A DNA stretch of 64,000 nt from Cryobacterium sp. Y57 (GCF_002929505.1 NZ_PJJL01000071.1:124001-188000), one strand, 5' to 3'; numbered from the stretch's first letter, positions 9,392 to 19,622 are shown. Made by a program: numbers and translations. The notes: generated from the sequence alone by a model not told the origin.

Positions 9392-10902
9392 CTGCCTAGA
9401 AGATCGTGTACTGCCTGATTGAAGAGCCGGCCGCGTTCGACATAACTCTCGAACTGGTCCATCGACGCGGCAGCCGGTGCGAGCAGCACCGTATCCCCGG
9501 CCCTGGCGATTCCGGCAGCAAGCCGCACCGCCACCGTCATCACCTGGTCGTTCCCGTTCGATACAGTGTCGTCCGGGTCGATCTCGAACACGGTCAGGTC
9601 GGGGGCGTGTCGCGCGAATGCCTGGCGTAATGCCAGGCGATCGACGCCGATGATGATCGCGCCGCGTAGGCGACCCACGTGCTTGTGCACGAGCTGATCG
9701 ATGTCGACCCCCTTAAGTAGCCCGCCGACGAGCCAGACCACCGACTCATAGGCGGCCAGGGACGCATCGGCGGCGTGCGGATTAGTCGCCTTGGAATCGT
9801 CGACCCATTCCACGCCGTCCCCGATGGCCACGGTCTCGATGCGGTGCGCGTCGAGATGGAAGGTCTCCAGTGCCGTGTGGATAGTGGCCGGCAGCACGCC
9901 GTACGACCGGGCGAGCGCGCTCGCGGCGAGCACGTCCATGATCACGTGCGCGGCGCCGAGACCGGCCGAGACGAGGTGGGGAACGGTGGTCAGTTCGAGG
10001 GCGCGTTCGAACCGGTCCGGAAGGAACGCCCGGTCGCAGACGATGCCGTCGACGATGCCCAATTCGCTCGGCCCCGGCACGCCCAGGCCGAAACCGATCG
10101 CCCGGGCACCCTCTTGCACGTCGGCTTCCTGAACCATTTCGCGGGTGGCGGCATCCGCGGTGTTGTAGACGCAGGCAACCGCGGTGTTCAGGTACACCTT
10201 GGCTTTTGCCGCGCGGTATGCGGCGGCCGAACCATGCCAGTCCAGGTGGTCGTCAGCGACATTGAGGCAAAGGCTTGCCCAAGGCGCCAGGGCGCCCGGA
10301 CCGCTCTGCGGCAAGTGGTGCAGCTGGTAGCTCGACAATTCGACTACGAGCACGTCCCAGCCGGCGGGATCGCGAATGGCGTCGAGCACGGGCACGCCGA
10401 TGTTGCCGCAGGGGGCGACGCGACTGCCGTGGGCGGCGAGCATGGTGGCGGTGAGCTGGACGGTGGTGGTTTTGCCGTTGGTGCCGGTGACGAGCATCCA
10501 CTCGGCGGGAACGCCGACCTTGTCGCGCAGCCGCCAGGCGAGTTCGATGTCACCCCAGACTGGAACCTGGTTCTCCGCCGCCCACGTGAGCAGCGGGTGA
10601 TCGGGAGGGAAGCCGGGCGACACGATGATCACTTCCGGCATCTGTGCCACCAGCTGCGCAGGCACCTCCCGCAGGTCAGCCTGCACGAACGGCACTCCAA
10701 GTATCGTGAGTAGGTCGAATCGTTCGTCGGGCCCGGTTGACGCCAGTACGAGCACGTCCGCGCCGAGTTCGGCGAGGGTGTCGGCGGCGGCAAAGCCGGT
10801 CATGCCGAGTCCGAGTACCGCCACGCGCAGCCCGTTCCAGTCAGCGTGCCAGCTGGTGAGTTCGTCGAGTCGGTTGTTTCTCAACAGATTGACATCGTCC
10901 AT
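9388..10902 (-). CDS. murD: UDP-N-acetylmuramoylalanine--D-glutamate ligase
   Basis: 504-residue cytoplasmic ligase adding D-glutamate, the second stem residue. The N-terminal Rossmann segment is VAVLGLGMTGFAAADTL (28-44), the ATP loop TGTNGKTT at 139-146, followed by NIGVPVLDAI and VELSSYQL; the C-terminal part has WVDDSKATNPHA and LLAPAAASMDQF with FVERGR-like VERGRLF. The ATG at 10902 overlaps the mraY stop by one base (TGATG); a longer upstream frame over mraY is a shadow. It is slightly longer than E. coli MurD. Confidence 0.97.
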   Translation of the reverse strand: MDDVNLLRNNRLDELTSWHADWNGLRVAVLGLGMTGFAAADTLAELGADVLVLASTGPDERFDLLTILGVPFVQADLREVPAQLVAQMPEVIIVSPGFPPDHPLLTWAAENQVPVWGDIELAWRLRDKVGVPAEWMLVTGTNGKTTTVQLTATMLAAHGSRVAPCGNIGVPVLDAIRDPAGWDVLVVELSSYQLHHLPQSGPGALAPWASLCLNVADDHLDWHGSAAAYRAAKAKVYLNTAVACVYNTADAATREMVQEADVQEGARAIGFGLGVPGPSELGIVDGIVCDRAFLPDRFERALELTTVPHLVSAGLGAAHVIMDVLAASALARSYGVLPATIHTALETFHLDAHRIETVAIGDGVEWVDDSKATNPHAADASLAAYESVVWLVGGLLKGVDIDQLVHKHVGRLRGAIIIGVDRLALRQAFARHAPDLTVFEIDPDDTVSNGNDQVMTVAVRLAAGIARAGDTVLLAPAAASMDQFESYVERGRLFNQAVHDLLGR

Positions 10903-11993
10903 CAGCGCGACAACCACTCGAGGTAGAACGAGCCGACACCGGCCGCGACGAGTAGGCCGCCGATGATCCAGAATCGCACGACGACCGTGACTTCGGCCCA
11001 ACCCTTGAGCTCGAAGTGGTGATGGATCGGACTCATCAGGAAGATGCGTTTACCGTGGGTGATTTTAAAGTAGACACGTTGCACGATCACCGATCCGGCT
11101 TCCATCACGAACAGGCCGCCGATGAGGACGAGCAGCAATTCGGTACGGCTGAGAATCGCAAGGGCAGCCAGCGCGCCGCCGAGGGCGAGCGAACCGGTAT
11201 CGCCCAGAAAGATCTTGGCCGGCGAGGTATTCCACCAGAGAAAACCGATCAGGCCACCGACGATAGTCGCCGCGATGATGGCCAGGTCAAAGGAATCGGG
11301 ACCGAGATAGCACTTGTATTGGTCGGCGGCATCCGATCCCCCGAAGCAGCTCTGGTTGGACTGCCAGAAGCCGATCACCACAAAAGACCCAATGGCAAAA
11401 GTGGATGCCCCCGTAGCGAGGCCATCGAGGCCGTCAGCGACGTTGACGCCGTTCGAGGTCGCGGCCACGATCAGGCAGATCCAGAGCAGGAACACGGCGA
11501 TGCCGATGAACGTGCCCAGTTGCATGAAGTCGAGGGGTAGGTCACGAATGAACGAAATACTCGTCGAAGCGGGTGTCTGGCCGTTGCGGTCGACGAACTG
11601 CAGCGACAGAACACCGAAAGCCCCAGCGACGATGACCTGCCCGAGAACCTTGGACCAACCACCGAGCCCCAGGCTGCGCTGGTGGCGGGTCTTCAAAAAG
11701 TCGTCGAGAAAACCAACCAGCCCGAGGCCCACCATCATGAACAAGACGAGCAACGGTGACGGGGTGAACGGTCGTTGCTCGATCAGCATGGCCGTGAAGT
11801 AGCTGATCAGCACACCCAGAATGATGATGATTCCACCCATGGTGGCGGTACCGCGCTTGGCGTGGTGACTCTTGGGGCCGTCGTCTCGAATGAATTGGCC
11901 CCAGCCGAGCTTCTTGAACAATCGAATGAACAGCGGCGTCAGAAACAGCGTGAACGCTAGCGAAAACGCTCCGGACAACAGCAGTACTCTCAC
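10902..11993 (-). CDS. mraY: MraY, phospho-MurNAc-pentapeptide translocase
   Basis: 363-residue integral membrane enzyme joining the UDP-MurNAc-pentapeptide to undecaprenyl phosphate to form lipid I. Catalytic blocks seen: GFLDDFLK (DD pair), [28 protein letters not shown] and the HHH motif [13 protein letters not shown] near the C-terminus. About ten hydrophobic segments. The start is GTG at 11993, sharing four bases (GTGA) with the end of murF. Confidence 0.98.
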   Translation of the reverse strand: MRVLLLSGAFSLAFTLFLTPLFIRLFKKLGWGQFIRDDGPKSHHAKRGTATMGGIIIILGVLISYFTAMLIEQRPFTPSPLLVLFMMVGLGLVGFLDDFLKTRHQRSLGLGGWSKVLGQVIVAGAFGVLSLQFVDRNGQTPASTSISFIRDLPLDFMQLGTFIGIAVFLLWICLIVAATSNGVNVADGLDGLATGASTFAIGSFVVIGFWQSNQSCFGGSDAADQYKCYLGPDSFDLAIIAATIVGGLIGFLWWNTSPAKIFLGDTGSLALGGALAALAILSRTELLLVLIGGLFVMEAGSVIVQRVYFKITHGKRIFLMSPIHHHFELKGWAEVTVVVRFWIIGGLLVAAGVGSFYLEWLSR

Positions 11994-13399
11994 GAGAACA
12001 AGTCTCCCAGTCGATCACCGAGAAATCGCAGACCCGCAGAGTTGGATGACTTCACCAGCACGGTGTCCCCCGGATTCACGCTGCTGCGCACCAGTTCGAA
12101 GGCATCGTCCGGCGTGTCGACATAGACCGATTCACCGTCCCACGAACCCTCGTTGATCGTGCTGATGTGCATACGGCGGGCTCGCTGGCCCACCACTATC
12201 ATCTGGGAGATGTTCAGCCGCACAGCGAGTAGCCCGATGCGATCGTGCTCTTCACCGGCCAGTTCGCCGAGTTCGGCCATCTCGCCGAGAACCGCGATGG
12301 TTCGGCAGCCGGGAGTACCGATCTGAGCAAGCGTCTTGAGCGCTGCGCTCATCGAGTCGGGGCTCGCGTTGTAGGCGTCATTGATGATCGTGACGTTGTC
12401 TTTACCGCCGAGCACCTCCATGCGCCAGCGTTCGGCCCGTGTGGTGGCTTGCAGTGCGGCGACGATATCGCCAAGCGACACCCCGAGCACCTCCGCGGCG
12501 GCCGCCGCAGCGAGGGCATTCATGACATGGTGCTCACCGAGCACCGGGAACACGACCGGGGCGCTCTGCCCGTCGGCGAGGTGCAGGGTGAACGTTGTTC
12601 CCGTGCGACCGGAGTGCAGGTCGCTTGCGCGCACGTCGACCTGGCCATACTCGCCGAACCGCACAATGCGCGCCGGGGTGATCGCGGCCATCTGCGCTAC
12701 GCGCGGGTCGTCGGCGTTCAGCACCGCGACATCCGTGGGAAGCAGATCGGTGACCATCGCGGACTTCGCCCGCACGGTGGCGTCAAGATCACCGAATTCA
12801 CCGGCATGGGCGAGGCCGATGGTGAGCACGATGCCCACGTCGGGTCGGACCAGGCGCACGAGGTTCGCGATGGCGCCCTCGCTACTGGCGCCCATCTCGA
12901 TCACCAGAAAACGGGTATCGTCGGTGACCTCGAGCATCGTCATCGGCGCCCCGACCTGGTTGTTGAAAGAGCCGCGCGCGGCGACGGTGGGGCCGACCCG
13001 CTCGAACATGCTGCGCAGCAGGTTCTTGGTCGTGGTTTTGCCATTGGAACCGGTGACGGCAACGACCTTGAGAGTCCCGGCGGAACGCACCCTGGCGACA
13101 ACGAAGGAGGCCAGGGCGCCGAGCGCTGCAACGGCGTCGGCCACGACGATCTGAGTGACCGGCAGGTCGAGCAGTCGTTCCACGATGAGAAGCGCGGCCC
13201 CCGAGGCTGCGGCGGCAGGCGCGAACAGGTGCCCATCGGTGACCGCCCCGGGCTTGGCGATGAAGATGGAGCCGGGTTCGACCAGGCGAGAATCGGTCTG
13301 CACCGATCCGTGTACCCGATCCGCTTGCGCGGACGCGCCGGCGAGGTGCAGCGCACCATCGACGACCTGGCTGATCTCGGCCAGGGAGAGGGCGATCAT
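11990..13399 (-). CDS. murF: UDP-MurNAc-tripeptide--D-Ala-D-Ala ligase
   Basis: 469-residue ligase adding D-alanyl-D-alanine to the UDP-MurNAc-tripeptide. The ATP loop GSNGKTT lies at 117-123; also seen are [37 protein letters not shown] and [16 protein letters not shown], all typical of MurF. The ATG directly follows the TAA stop of murE with no gap. The substrate third residue depends on MurE, so this enzyme is expected to accept the non-standard tripeptide discussed under murE. Confidence 0.97.
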   Translation of the reverse strand: MIALSLAEISQVVDGALHLAGASAQADRVHGSVQTDSRLVEPGSIFIAKPGAVTDGHLFAPAAAASGAALLIVERLLDLPVTQIVVADAVAALGALASFVVARVRSAGTLKVVAVTGSNGKTTTKNLLRSMFERVGPTVAARGSFNNQVGAPMTMLEVTDDTRFLVIEMGASSEGAIANLVRLVRPDVGIVLTIGLAHAGEFGDLDATVRAKSAMVTDLLPTDVAVLNADDPRVAQMAAITPARIVRFGEYGQVDVRASDLHSGRTGTTFTLHLADGQSAPVVFPVLGEHHVMNALAAAAAAEVLGVSLGDIVAALQATTRAERWRMEVLGGKDNVTIINDAYNASPDSMSAALKTLAQIGTPGCRTIAVLGEMAELGELAGEEHDRIGLLAVRLNISQMIVVGQRARRMHISTINEGSWDGESVYVDTPDDAFELVRSSVNPGDTVLVKSSNSAGLRFLGDRLGDLFS

Positions 13400-14944
13400 T
13401 TACAACCACCCCGCGTCGCGCAGCGCCTGGCGGGAGTCATCCCTGGCCGAATACGGCAGTTTCACGCCTTGTACCTCGTGGTAGTCCTCGTGGCCTGGGC
13501 CGGCGTACAGAATGGTGTCTCCTTCGTGTGCGAGTGACAACGCCGTGCGAAATGCCGCACGGGGGTTGGCCACCTCATAGAACTCGCCGTCTGGCACGGC
13601 TGCGCGCGCCGCTTTCAGTAAAACAGCACGGATGCTGGCGGCATCTTCAAACCGCGGATGAAAGTCGGTCACCACCACGATATCGCTGCCCTCGGCGGCG
13701 ATCCGGCCCATATCGGCGCGTTTGGTGGTGTCGCGGTCGCCGTCGGCGCCGAACAGCATAATGAGCTTACCCGGCGTGAATTTACGCAGGGCCGCGAGCG
13801 TATTGAGGAAGGCATCGGGGCTGTGCCCATAATCGATGTAGACCAGCGGCCCGCGATCACCGGAGATGCGCTCCGCGCGGCCGGGGATGAACGCGACAAT
13901 GCCACCGTCGCGGTTCAGTGTGTGCTGGATGGCGCCGAGGTCGAATCCGCTTTCCACGAGCATGACAATGGCCAGCGCGGCGTTGGCGGCCATGTACCAG
14001 CCGAGCAACGGTACCCGGGTATGCAGGCGACGGCCGCCCCGGCCCTCGAGCACGAAGTCGGTGTGCGTGGCAGACTCCCCCACAACGCTCATATGCCAGT
14101 CGGCATCGACGTGGGCCAGGTTGCTGATGGTCGTCACCGGGATGCGGCATTCGTCGGCGAGGCGCCGCCCCCACTCGGTGTCGACGGTGACGACACCTCG
14201 GTGCGACCGGTCGGGCTGGAACAACTCCAGCTTCGCCTGGAAGTAGTCATCCATCGCCGGGTAGTCGTCGAGGTGGTCGTGGCTGAGATTGGTGAACGCA
14301 GCGATATCGAAGACGAGGCCGTCGACCCGGTAGCGACTGAGGGCTTGCGCCGATACCTCGATGCCGACGGCGCGTACCTCGGCCTCGTTCATCCGAGCCA
14401 ACAAGGCGTGCAGTTCGCTGGCCTCGGGCGTGGTCAGTGAACTCGTCACGGCTAGATCGCCGATGCGGCGTTCGGCAGTCGAGGTGAGCCCGGAGACGAC
14501 GCCGAGTTGGTTCAGAATGCCGAACAACAGGTAGACGACGCTGGTCTTGCCGTTGGTGCCGGTGACCGCGAACAGGGTCGCCGGATTGTCATCGGTGCGA
14601 TAAATCCAGGCCGCGACGGCGCCCAGCGCGGCGCGGGCATCCGGCGTGACCAAAACCGGCAAACCGCTGGCCGCAGCGAGCACCCCGCCGGCTTCGTCGG
14701 TCAAAATGGCCACCGCCCCGGCCTCGGCGGCCGCAGCAGCGAAGGTCGCGCCGTGCAGGTGCGCGCCGGGAACGCCGACATAGAGGTCGCCTGGTTGCAC
14801 CGAGCTCGAGCTCAAGCTCACTCCGGTGACTTCGAGACCGTCGATGTCTCCACGCAGTTCTAGATCAAATTCGGCAACCAATCCCGACAACGACCGCGGA
14901 ACGGGATGCTCGGGACGGAGAGCCGACGGCGCCAATTCAGACAC
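13400..14944 (-). CDS. murE: UDP-MurNAc-L-Ala-D-Glu--amino acid ligase (MurE)
   Basis: 514-residue ligase adding the third stem-peptide residue. The ATP loop TGTNGKTS is at 128-135, SSLTTPE and the FTNLSHDHLDDYP block follow, then YIDYGHSPDAF. In diaminopimelate-adding enzymes the amino-acid pocket is DNPR; here the aligned loop is DFHPR (427-431) within VVVTDFHPRFED. The neighbouring GKGHE signature is GPGHEDY. These changes suggest a different third residue (Lys, Orn, diaminobutyrate or homoserine are used in Microbacteriaceae), but the sequence alone does not say which. GTG start, 15 bases after ftsI. Confidence 0.94.
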   Translation of the reverse strand: MSELAPSALRPEHPVPRSLSGLVAEFDLELRGDIDGLEVTGVSLSSSSVQPGDLYVGVPGAHLHGATFAAAAAEAGAVAILTDEAGGVLAAASGLPVLVTPDARAALGAVAAWIYRTDDNPATLFAVTGTNGKTSVVYLLFGILNQLGVVSGLTSTAERRIGDLAVTSSLTTPEASELHALLARMNEAEVRAVGIEVSAQALSRYRVDGLVFDIAAFTNLSHDHLDDYPAMDDYFQAKLELFQPDRSHRGVVTVDTEWGRRLADECRIPVTTISNLAHVDADWHMSVVGESATHTDFVLEGRGGRRLHTRVPLLGWYMAANAALAIVMLVESGFDLGAIQHTLNRDGGIVAFIPGRAERISGDRGPLVYIDYGHSPDAFLNTLAALRKFTPGKLIMLFGADGDRDTTKRADMGRIAAEGSDIVVVTDFHPRFEDAASIRAVLLKAARAAVPDGEFYEVANPRAAFRTALSLAHEGDTILYAGPGHEDYHEVQGVKLPYSARDDSRQALRDAGWL

Positions 14945-14959
14945 GCAGGGCTCGCTTTC

Positions 14960-16783
14960 TTACCAGGTGGAAGGGAGGTCAGGCGCAGTCGCGCCTGAGG
15001 GAACCGCCCGGTACTTTTTCAACACCTGACTCATGATCTCCTGAAAGACCGGAGCCGGTGCGGCAGATGTGTTCAGTTTAACAGGATCGGCGATGCTGAC
15101 CGAGACGACATACTGCGGATCGTCGGCCGGTGCGTAGCCCGACACCGATACCAGATACCCGTTGGAGTACCCACCCTGGCCGTCCGGCATCTGCGCGGTT
15201 CCGGTCTTGGCGGCGACCCGATAGCCGGGAATGTTCCATTTACTCTGCACCCAACTTTTCTGGTAGACCATTTCGAGCACGTCGCTGGCGTCGTGGGCTG
15301 CCTTCTCCGACAGCACCCGCGTTCCGACCTGGTCTGGCACGTTGGCCATGGTGCCGTCGGCCTGCCGACAGCCCTCGACCAGCTGCACCGGCATACGCAC
15401 GCCGTCATTGGCGATGGTCTGATAGATGCTCGCGACCTGCAGCGCGGTCGTCGTGAGGCCCTGCCCGAACATCGTTGCATAGCTGGTCTGGTTGTCCCAC
15501 TCATCGACCGGATGCAGGATGCCGCCATCTTCTCGGGGAAACCCGGTCTCGGTGGGCGTGCCGACGCCGAACGCTTTCATATAGTCATACCGTTGCTGAT
15601 CGGTGAGTTTCTCACCGAACTTGGCCATGCCGGTGTTGCTTGAGTCAATCAGCACGCCGGTGAGGGTCATGTTTTGATCCGGGTGCGCGTGGCTGTCGTT
15701 GATGTTGGCACCGTTGGCCGGTAGGTATCGGTACGGCGCGACGATCCCGGTCGTGAGGGTGGCCGCTCCGGCGTCGAGAACGGATGCCATGGTGAGCGCC
15801 TTGAAGGTCGAGCCCGGTTCGAAGGACTGGGTGAAGGCGCGGGAGCCGCGATCTTCCGGGTTCTTGGTGCCGCCGACGTTGTTCGGGTCAACCGAGGGAT
15901 AGTCGGCCACGGCAAGGAGCTTGCCGGTCCTGGCGTCCTGCACGACCGCGGTCGCCCACGCTGCCCCGGTCTCCTGCGCCCGCGCGGCGAGGGTCTGCTG
16001 CACGAACCATTGCAGGTCGGAGTCGATGGTGGTGATGACGTCGCCGCCATCGACGGCCTTGGTACTCGTGACGCTGCTGCCGGGGATGCGCACGCCGTCG
16101 GCACCCTTCTCGTAGGTTTCTGAGCCGTTGGTCGAGGCCAGACAGGTGTCCTGTCCGGATTCGAGGCCGGCCTGCGGCACGCCCTCCCCCGACAGGTAAC
16201 CGAGCATGTTGCCAGCGACGGCCCCGTTCGGATACACGCGGCTTGGGCTGTTCTCCGAATAGGTCCAGGGAATGTGCAATTTCTGCACGGCGCGCAGCAC
16301 GTCGACATCGACTTTCTGAGCGATATAGGCGAAATTCGCCTTGGCGTTAGCTTCGAGGGCGGCCCCAATGGTCAGCAGGATGGCGTCACCGGTTTGACCG
16401 GTTGCCGCGCCGATTTCGGCGGCGGCCTCAGCCACCGAGACTACGACCTTCTTGCCGTCGACGGTGCGTTTGAAAGGCGTTGCGTTCGCCGGGGACATGG
16501 TGATGTTGTAGCGCATGACCGTTGCCGCCAGCACGACGCCGTTGGCGTCGACGATCTCACCCCGGGAGCCATAGACGACCTGGCCCACCGAGCGGTTTCC
16601 CACGGAGTCGGCGGTGAGCGAATCAGCCTGCACCACCTGGATATCAACGAGCCGCACCAGGAACACACCGATCACGGCAAACAGCACGACGATGGTGAAA
16701 AAAGTGCGGAGACGGCTGGACCGGGAATTGGCCGGGTTGGTTCGGGTTCCGGTCTGTCGGGCACTGCTGTTGCGCACGCTCAT
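14960..16783 (-). CDS. ftsI: FtsI / PBP, septal transpeptidase
   Basis: 607-residue class B penicillin-binding protein that crosslinks septal peptidoglycan. A basic N-terminus precedes one transmembrane helix (about 27-48), then the PBP dimerisation domain (about 55-240) and the transpeptidase domain with STFK (325-328, nucleophile S325), SSN (381-383) and KTGT (526-529). It has no PASTA domain, unlike some actinobacterial homologues. It lies between the FtsL-like gene and murE in the operon, the expected place. Confidence 0.96.
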   Translation of the reverse strand: MSVRNSSARQTGTRTNPANSRSSRLRTFFTIVVLFAVIGVFLVRLVDIQVVQADSLTADSVGNRSVGQVVYGSRGEIVDANGVVLAATVMRYNITMSPANATPFKRTVDGKKVVVSVAEAAAEIGAATGQTGDAILLTIGAALEANAKANFAYIAQKVDVDVLRAVQKLHIPWTYSENSPSRVYPNGAVAGNMLGYLSGEGVPQAGLESGQDTCLASTNGSETYEKGADGVRIPGSSVTSTKAVDGGDVITTIDSDLQWFVQQTLAARAQETGAAWATAVVQDARTGKLLAVADYPSVDPNNVGGTKNPEDRGSRAFTQSFEPGSTFKALTMASVLDAGAATLTTGIVAPYRYLPANGANINDSHAHPDQNMTLTGVLIDSSNTGMAKFGEKLTDQQRYDYMKAFGVGTPTETGFPREDGGILHPVDEWDNQTSYATMFGQGLTTTALQVASIYQTIANDGVRMPVQLVEGCRQADGTMANVPDQVGTRVLSEKAAHDASDVLEMVYQKSWVQSKWNIPGYRVAAKTGTAQMPDGQGGYSNGYLVSVSGYAPADDPQYVVSVSIADPVKLNTSAAPAPVFQEIMSQVLKKYRAVPSGATAPDLPSTW

Positions 16784-16810
16784 GTACCCATCATTGTCGA
16801 CTCGGGGAAA

Positions 16811-17374
16811 CTATCGGGTAGTGGGCGCCGCGAGTCCCGCCGGAACTACCGGTGCGCTCGTGATCGCAACGGTTCCGCCAGTCCCCGTCGCTGCGTCCGG
16901 AAGCGCCGAGAGCGGGGTGCTCCCGGCCAACAGAGCGTTCGGAACGAGACTGGCTGCTCCGGCCTGCGAGCCCGACGCTGAGGCTGGAGCGCCCAAAACG
17001 GCGCCGTCGGACAGGCGGAGGTAGACGGGGTTGGAATTGCCGACCATACCCAGGCCCTCGGCATTGGCGGCGAGGCTCTGCGGGGAGGATACCCGTACGA
17101 GGTCCTCGCTCACACTGGCGGCCGTGCGGCCGAGCTCGGACCGGCTCGACTGCAGGCTGGAGATTTCATAGGCACCCTGGGAGATGCCGACGCTGAGCAA
17201 CAGCTGGGCGACGATGATGGCTGCCATACCGGCCACCGCGGTGAGAGCGTAGAAGATGCGCGGGCGTGTGCGGCGCTTCGGAGCCGTTGAGACCAGACGG
17301 AACCCACGCCGTGCCGGCACCTCGTCGGGTTCGCGTTCGATGGAAAATGACACGCGTGCCAGGTTGTCGCTCAT
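16811..17374 (-). CDS. FtsL-like bitopic division protein
   Basis: 187-residue protein with a 37-residue basic cytoplasmic N-terminus, one transmembrane helix (about 42-64), a short heptad-containing region ([24 protein letters not shown]) and an Ala/Ser/Gly-rich tail to the end. Primary sequence is poorly conserved in this family; the assignment as FtsL rests on topology and on its place between rsmH and ftsI. The ATG overlaps the rsmH stop by four bases (ATGA). The extracytoplasmic tail after the coiled coil is longer than in E. coli FtsL. Confidence 0.75.
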   Translation of the reverse strand: MSDNLARVSFSIEREPDEVPARRGFRLVSTAPKRRTRPRIFYALTAVAGMAAIIVAQLLLSVGISQGAYEISSLQSSRSELGRTAASVSEDLVRVSSPQSLAANAEGLGMVGNSNPVYLRLSDGAVLGAPASASGSQAGAASLVPNALLAGSTPLSALPDAATGTGGTVAITSAPVVPAGLAAPTTR

Positions 17375-18327
17375 ACGGCGGCCCTTCTCAATCGAACAGC
17401 GGCGCGCAGTCGAACCGGCGTCGCGCGAGGGTTGAATGCTTTTTCTTCATCGGAGGCCAGTTCAGCGCCACGCAGCAGAAGGGAAAACAATGGTTTGTGT
17501 TCGGGCAGTTCCACGGGAAGGCCGGCGGGCGCTGTCGAGCCGGATGCCGCAGCGAAGGCGCGCTTGACAATGCGGTCCTCGAGAGATTGGTAGGCCATGA
17601 CAACGATGCGGCCGTCGACTTGCACGCGGTCGAGCGCGGCCGGAATGGCCCGTTCCAATACAGCCAGTTCCGAGTTGACCTCGATGCGCAGCGCTTGGAA
17701 CACGCGCTTGGCGGGGTGACCGAGGCGCTGGACGGCGACCGGGGTGGCTTTGGTGATGACGTCGACCAGTTGTGCTGACCGAACGAATGGAGTCGTTTCG
17801 CGGGCTTCGACGATGGCCTTGGCGTAGCGGGCGGACAGTTTCTCTTCGCCGTAATCCTGAAAGATCCGTTTGAGGTCGCGTTCGCTGTAGTCGGCGAGGA
17901 TGCTCTCAGCGGTCAGGCCAGCGGTGCCGTCCATGCGCATGTCGAGCGGCGCATCTTTTGAATAGGAAAAACCACGTTCGACGCGATCGAGCTGCAAACT
18001 GGATACACCAAGGTCGAAGAGCACGCCTGCAACCTCGCTGATGCCGAGGCCATCGAGGGCTTCGCCGATGCCGTCATAGACGGTGTGCACCAGATGCACC
18101 CGACCCGCGAAGGCCTTGAGGCGTTCCTCGGCGATAGCGAGGGCCTCCGTGTCGCGGTCTAGTCCAACCAGGGTCAGTTCAGGGAAACGCGCCAGGATCG
18201 CCTCGGCGTGCCCCCCCATTCCCAGTGTCGCGTCGACGAGAACGGCGCCGGGTTTTGTGAGCGCCGGGGCGAGCAGTGCGATACAGCGTTCGAGCAGTAC
18301 CGGGGTGTGAATTTCGTTGCTGGTCAT
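17371..18327 (-). CDS. rsmH: 16S rRNA m4C1402 methyltransferase
   Basis: 318-residue SAM-dependent enzyme (MraW) methylating N4 of C1402 in 16S rRNA. Seen: [10 protein letters not shown] at the N-terminus, the SAM motif [11 protein letters not shown] (31-41), [54 protein letters not shown] and [14 protein letters not shown] at 18327 begins the conserved N-terminus; an in-frame GTG at 18378 would add 17 unconserved residues but has GGAGGGG only inside that extension, so the shorter form is preferred. Confidence 0.96.
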   Translation of the reverse strand: MTSNEIHTPVLLERCIALLAPALTKPGAVLVDATLGMGGHAEAILARFPELTLVGLDRDTEALAIAEERLKAFAGRVHLVHTVYDGIGEALDGLGISEVAGVLFDLGVSSLQLDRVERGFSYSKDAPLDMRMDGTAGLTAESILADYSERDLKRIFQDYGEEKLSARYAKAIVEARETTPFVRSAQLVDVITKATPVAVQRLGHPAKRVFQALRIEVNSELAVLERAIPAALDRVQVDGRIVVMAYQSLEDRIVKRAFAAASGSTAPAGLPVELPEHKPLFSLLLRGAELASDEEKAFNPRATPVRLRAAVRLRRAAV

Positions 18328-18426
18328 AATACCGGGCCAGTCCGTGAGGCCTGATTCCCCTCCATTTCGACCTGGCACGGGGGAAGTGTGTCAGGGCAAA
18401 AACGGCGGGGAGTCAGGCGCCAGGGG

Positions 18427-18864
18427 CTAGAAAAGTCCCGGAATCACCTCCTCCGTCGTGTTGGCGTACGAGGTTTCCTGCTCGGCGAGGTACGTGGCCC
18501 ACGCTTCGCTGTCCCAAATCTCGACTCGGCTGCCAGCACCGATGACGGTCAATTCCCGGTCGAGCCCCGCATAACTGCGGAGGTTGCCGGGGATGGTGAC
18601 GCGGTTTTGTTTATCCGGTGTTTCCGAGCTCGCGCCCGACAAAAATACCCGGAGGTAGTCCCGAGCTTGCTTGCTCGTGACGGGTGCCTGGCGGATTTTG
18701 TCGTGCAGCGTTTCGAATTCGCGGGTGCTGAACACGTAGATGCAGTGTTCCTGTCCCCGCGTCATCACCACACCGGTGGAGAGCTCATCCCGAAACTTCG
18801 CGGGAAGAATGATGCGACCTTTTTCGTCGAGCCGGGGGGCGTAGGTGCCAAGGAACACGCGCAC
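18427..18864 (-). CDS. mraZ: MraZ transcriptional regulator of the dcw cluster
   Basis: 145-residue AbrB-like protein that forms rings and binds repeated TGG-type boxes before its own gene. Two MraZ repeats are visible: [25 protein letters not shown] (split here as [14 protein letters not shown] and [11 protein letters not shown]) and [19 protein letters not shown] with the second [13 protein letters not shown] element. The start is GTG at 18864 with AGAAAGGGG upstream. It is the first gene of the dcw cluster, 99 bases before rsmH, and three boxes lie in its leader. Confidence 0.95.
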   Translation of the reverse strand: MRVFLGTYAPRLDEKGRIILPAKFRDELSTGVVMTRGQEHCIYVFSTREFETLHDKIRQAPVTSKQARDYLRVFLSGASSETPDKQNRVTIPGNLRSYAGLDRELTVIGAGSRVEIWDSEAWATYLAEQETSYANTTEEVIPGLF

Positions 18865-18891
18865 CCCTTTCTTCCGGCCAGATTCAGGTGT

Positions 18892-18950
18892 GGCTCCACT
18901 TTACTCCACCTTCAACCACCAACCTAAGTTTTTTTAGGGTTTTTTCTCAA
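18892..18950 (-). promoter_or_regulatory. Candidate mraZ promoter with three MraZ boxes
   Basis: On the minus strand, TTGAGA (18950-18945) and TTAGGT (18927-18922) are separated by exactly 17 bases and form a plausible -35/-10 pair. Immediately downstream are TGGTT (18918-18914), TGGAG (18908-18904) and TGGAG (18898-18894), spaced 10 bp start to start. MraZ is known to bind direct repeats of a TGGGN-type pentamer with five-base spacers, so this looks like the autoregulatory operator. The promoter pair is weaker evidence than the boxes. Confidence 0.6.
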
Positions 18951-19048
18951 AAAAGCGCCATACACACCGCAAATCATTGCGGATTAGAGGTGGAGGAAAA
19001 TGGAGCGGTTTTGTTAGAAATGCATGCTGACAGCGCGTTTTTGGGCAC

Positions 19049-19080
19049 AAAAAAAGGGCCGATCAGATGATCGGCCCTTT
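19049..19080 (-). terminator. Rho-independent terminator after the DUF3040 gene
   Basis: A perfect 13-bp stem (19053-19065 with 19068-19080, arms AAAGGGCCGATCA) and a two-base loop. On the minus strand it is followed by seven T residues (overlapping the A run 19049-19055), so it ends transcripts coming from the DUF3040 gene about 56 bases after its stop and insulates the mraZ promoter. Confidence 0.85.
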
Positions 19081-19136
19081 CGAACTGCGAGTTCTTGAAC
19101 TGTCGAAACGCGGTGGAGGGTTGGAGTCGGTTGAGA

Positions 19137-19514
19137 TTACTGCCCGTCTTGCCGTCGGTCCCAACGATCATTCAACCGATCCATGAAGCCCTGGTTGGAC
19201 TTGGCTTGGGCCGGGCGACGACCGGGTGACGACGGTCCGGGCACCGAACGAATGGCCCGGCCGGGAGTCACAGCGATGAGAACGCCGCCGAACATGATGA
19301 CGAAGCCAAGGATGCCCAGCCACAGCTGCGCAATGGCGACGCCGGCGATGAGGGCGACGATGCCGGCTACGGCGAGCAGCACACCGAGCGCGATAGAACG
19401 ATAGTTCGGGCGAAGCCTAGACACTCCGACGCTGGCGACAAAGTCGGCATCGTTGTGATAAAGGCTGCGCTCCATCTCTTCAAGGAGTCGCTGCTCCTGT
19501 TCCGAAAGCGGCAT
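19137..19514 (-). CDS. DUF3040 membrane protein
   Basis: 125 residues. The family N-terminus MPLSEQEQRLLEEMERSLY is present, followed by two membrane helices (about 45-65 and 68-88) and a Pro/Arg/Gln-rich basic cytoplasmic tail ending WDRRQDGQ. Function is unknown; homologues such as Rv2169c lie near the dcw cluster in mycobacteria. ATG at 19514 is preceded by GGAGGG; an upstream extension to 19571 is not needed. It is transcribed toward mraZ but separated from it by a strong terminator. Confidence 0.9.
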   Translation of the reverse strand: MPLSEQEQRLLEEMERSLYHNDADFVASVGVSRLRPNYRSIALGVLLAVAGIVALIAGVAIAQLWLGILGFVIMFGGVLIAVTPGRAIRSVPGPSSPGRRPAQAKSNQGFMDRLNDRWDRRQDGQ

Positions 19515-19607
19515 CTCATTCCCTCCAGTTACGGGATCGAGCGGGTGATTTGACAAATTCGCACCGGGCAAGCTCGACTAGCCTAATTCTAGCCCCGCCG
19601 GGATGGC

Positions 19608-19622
19608 TAGGCTACACGTGTG
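19608..19622 (+). promoter_or_regulatory. Possible -10 box for leaderless polyprenyl synthase mRNA
   Basis: TAGGCT (19608-19613) fits the actinobacterial TANNNT -10 and lies six bases before the GTG start at 19620. There is no Shine-Dalgarno-like sequence before this start. This geometry is what leaderless transcripts show; the -35 is not clear, so the call is tentative. Confidence 0.4.
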
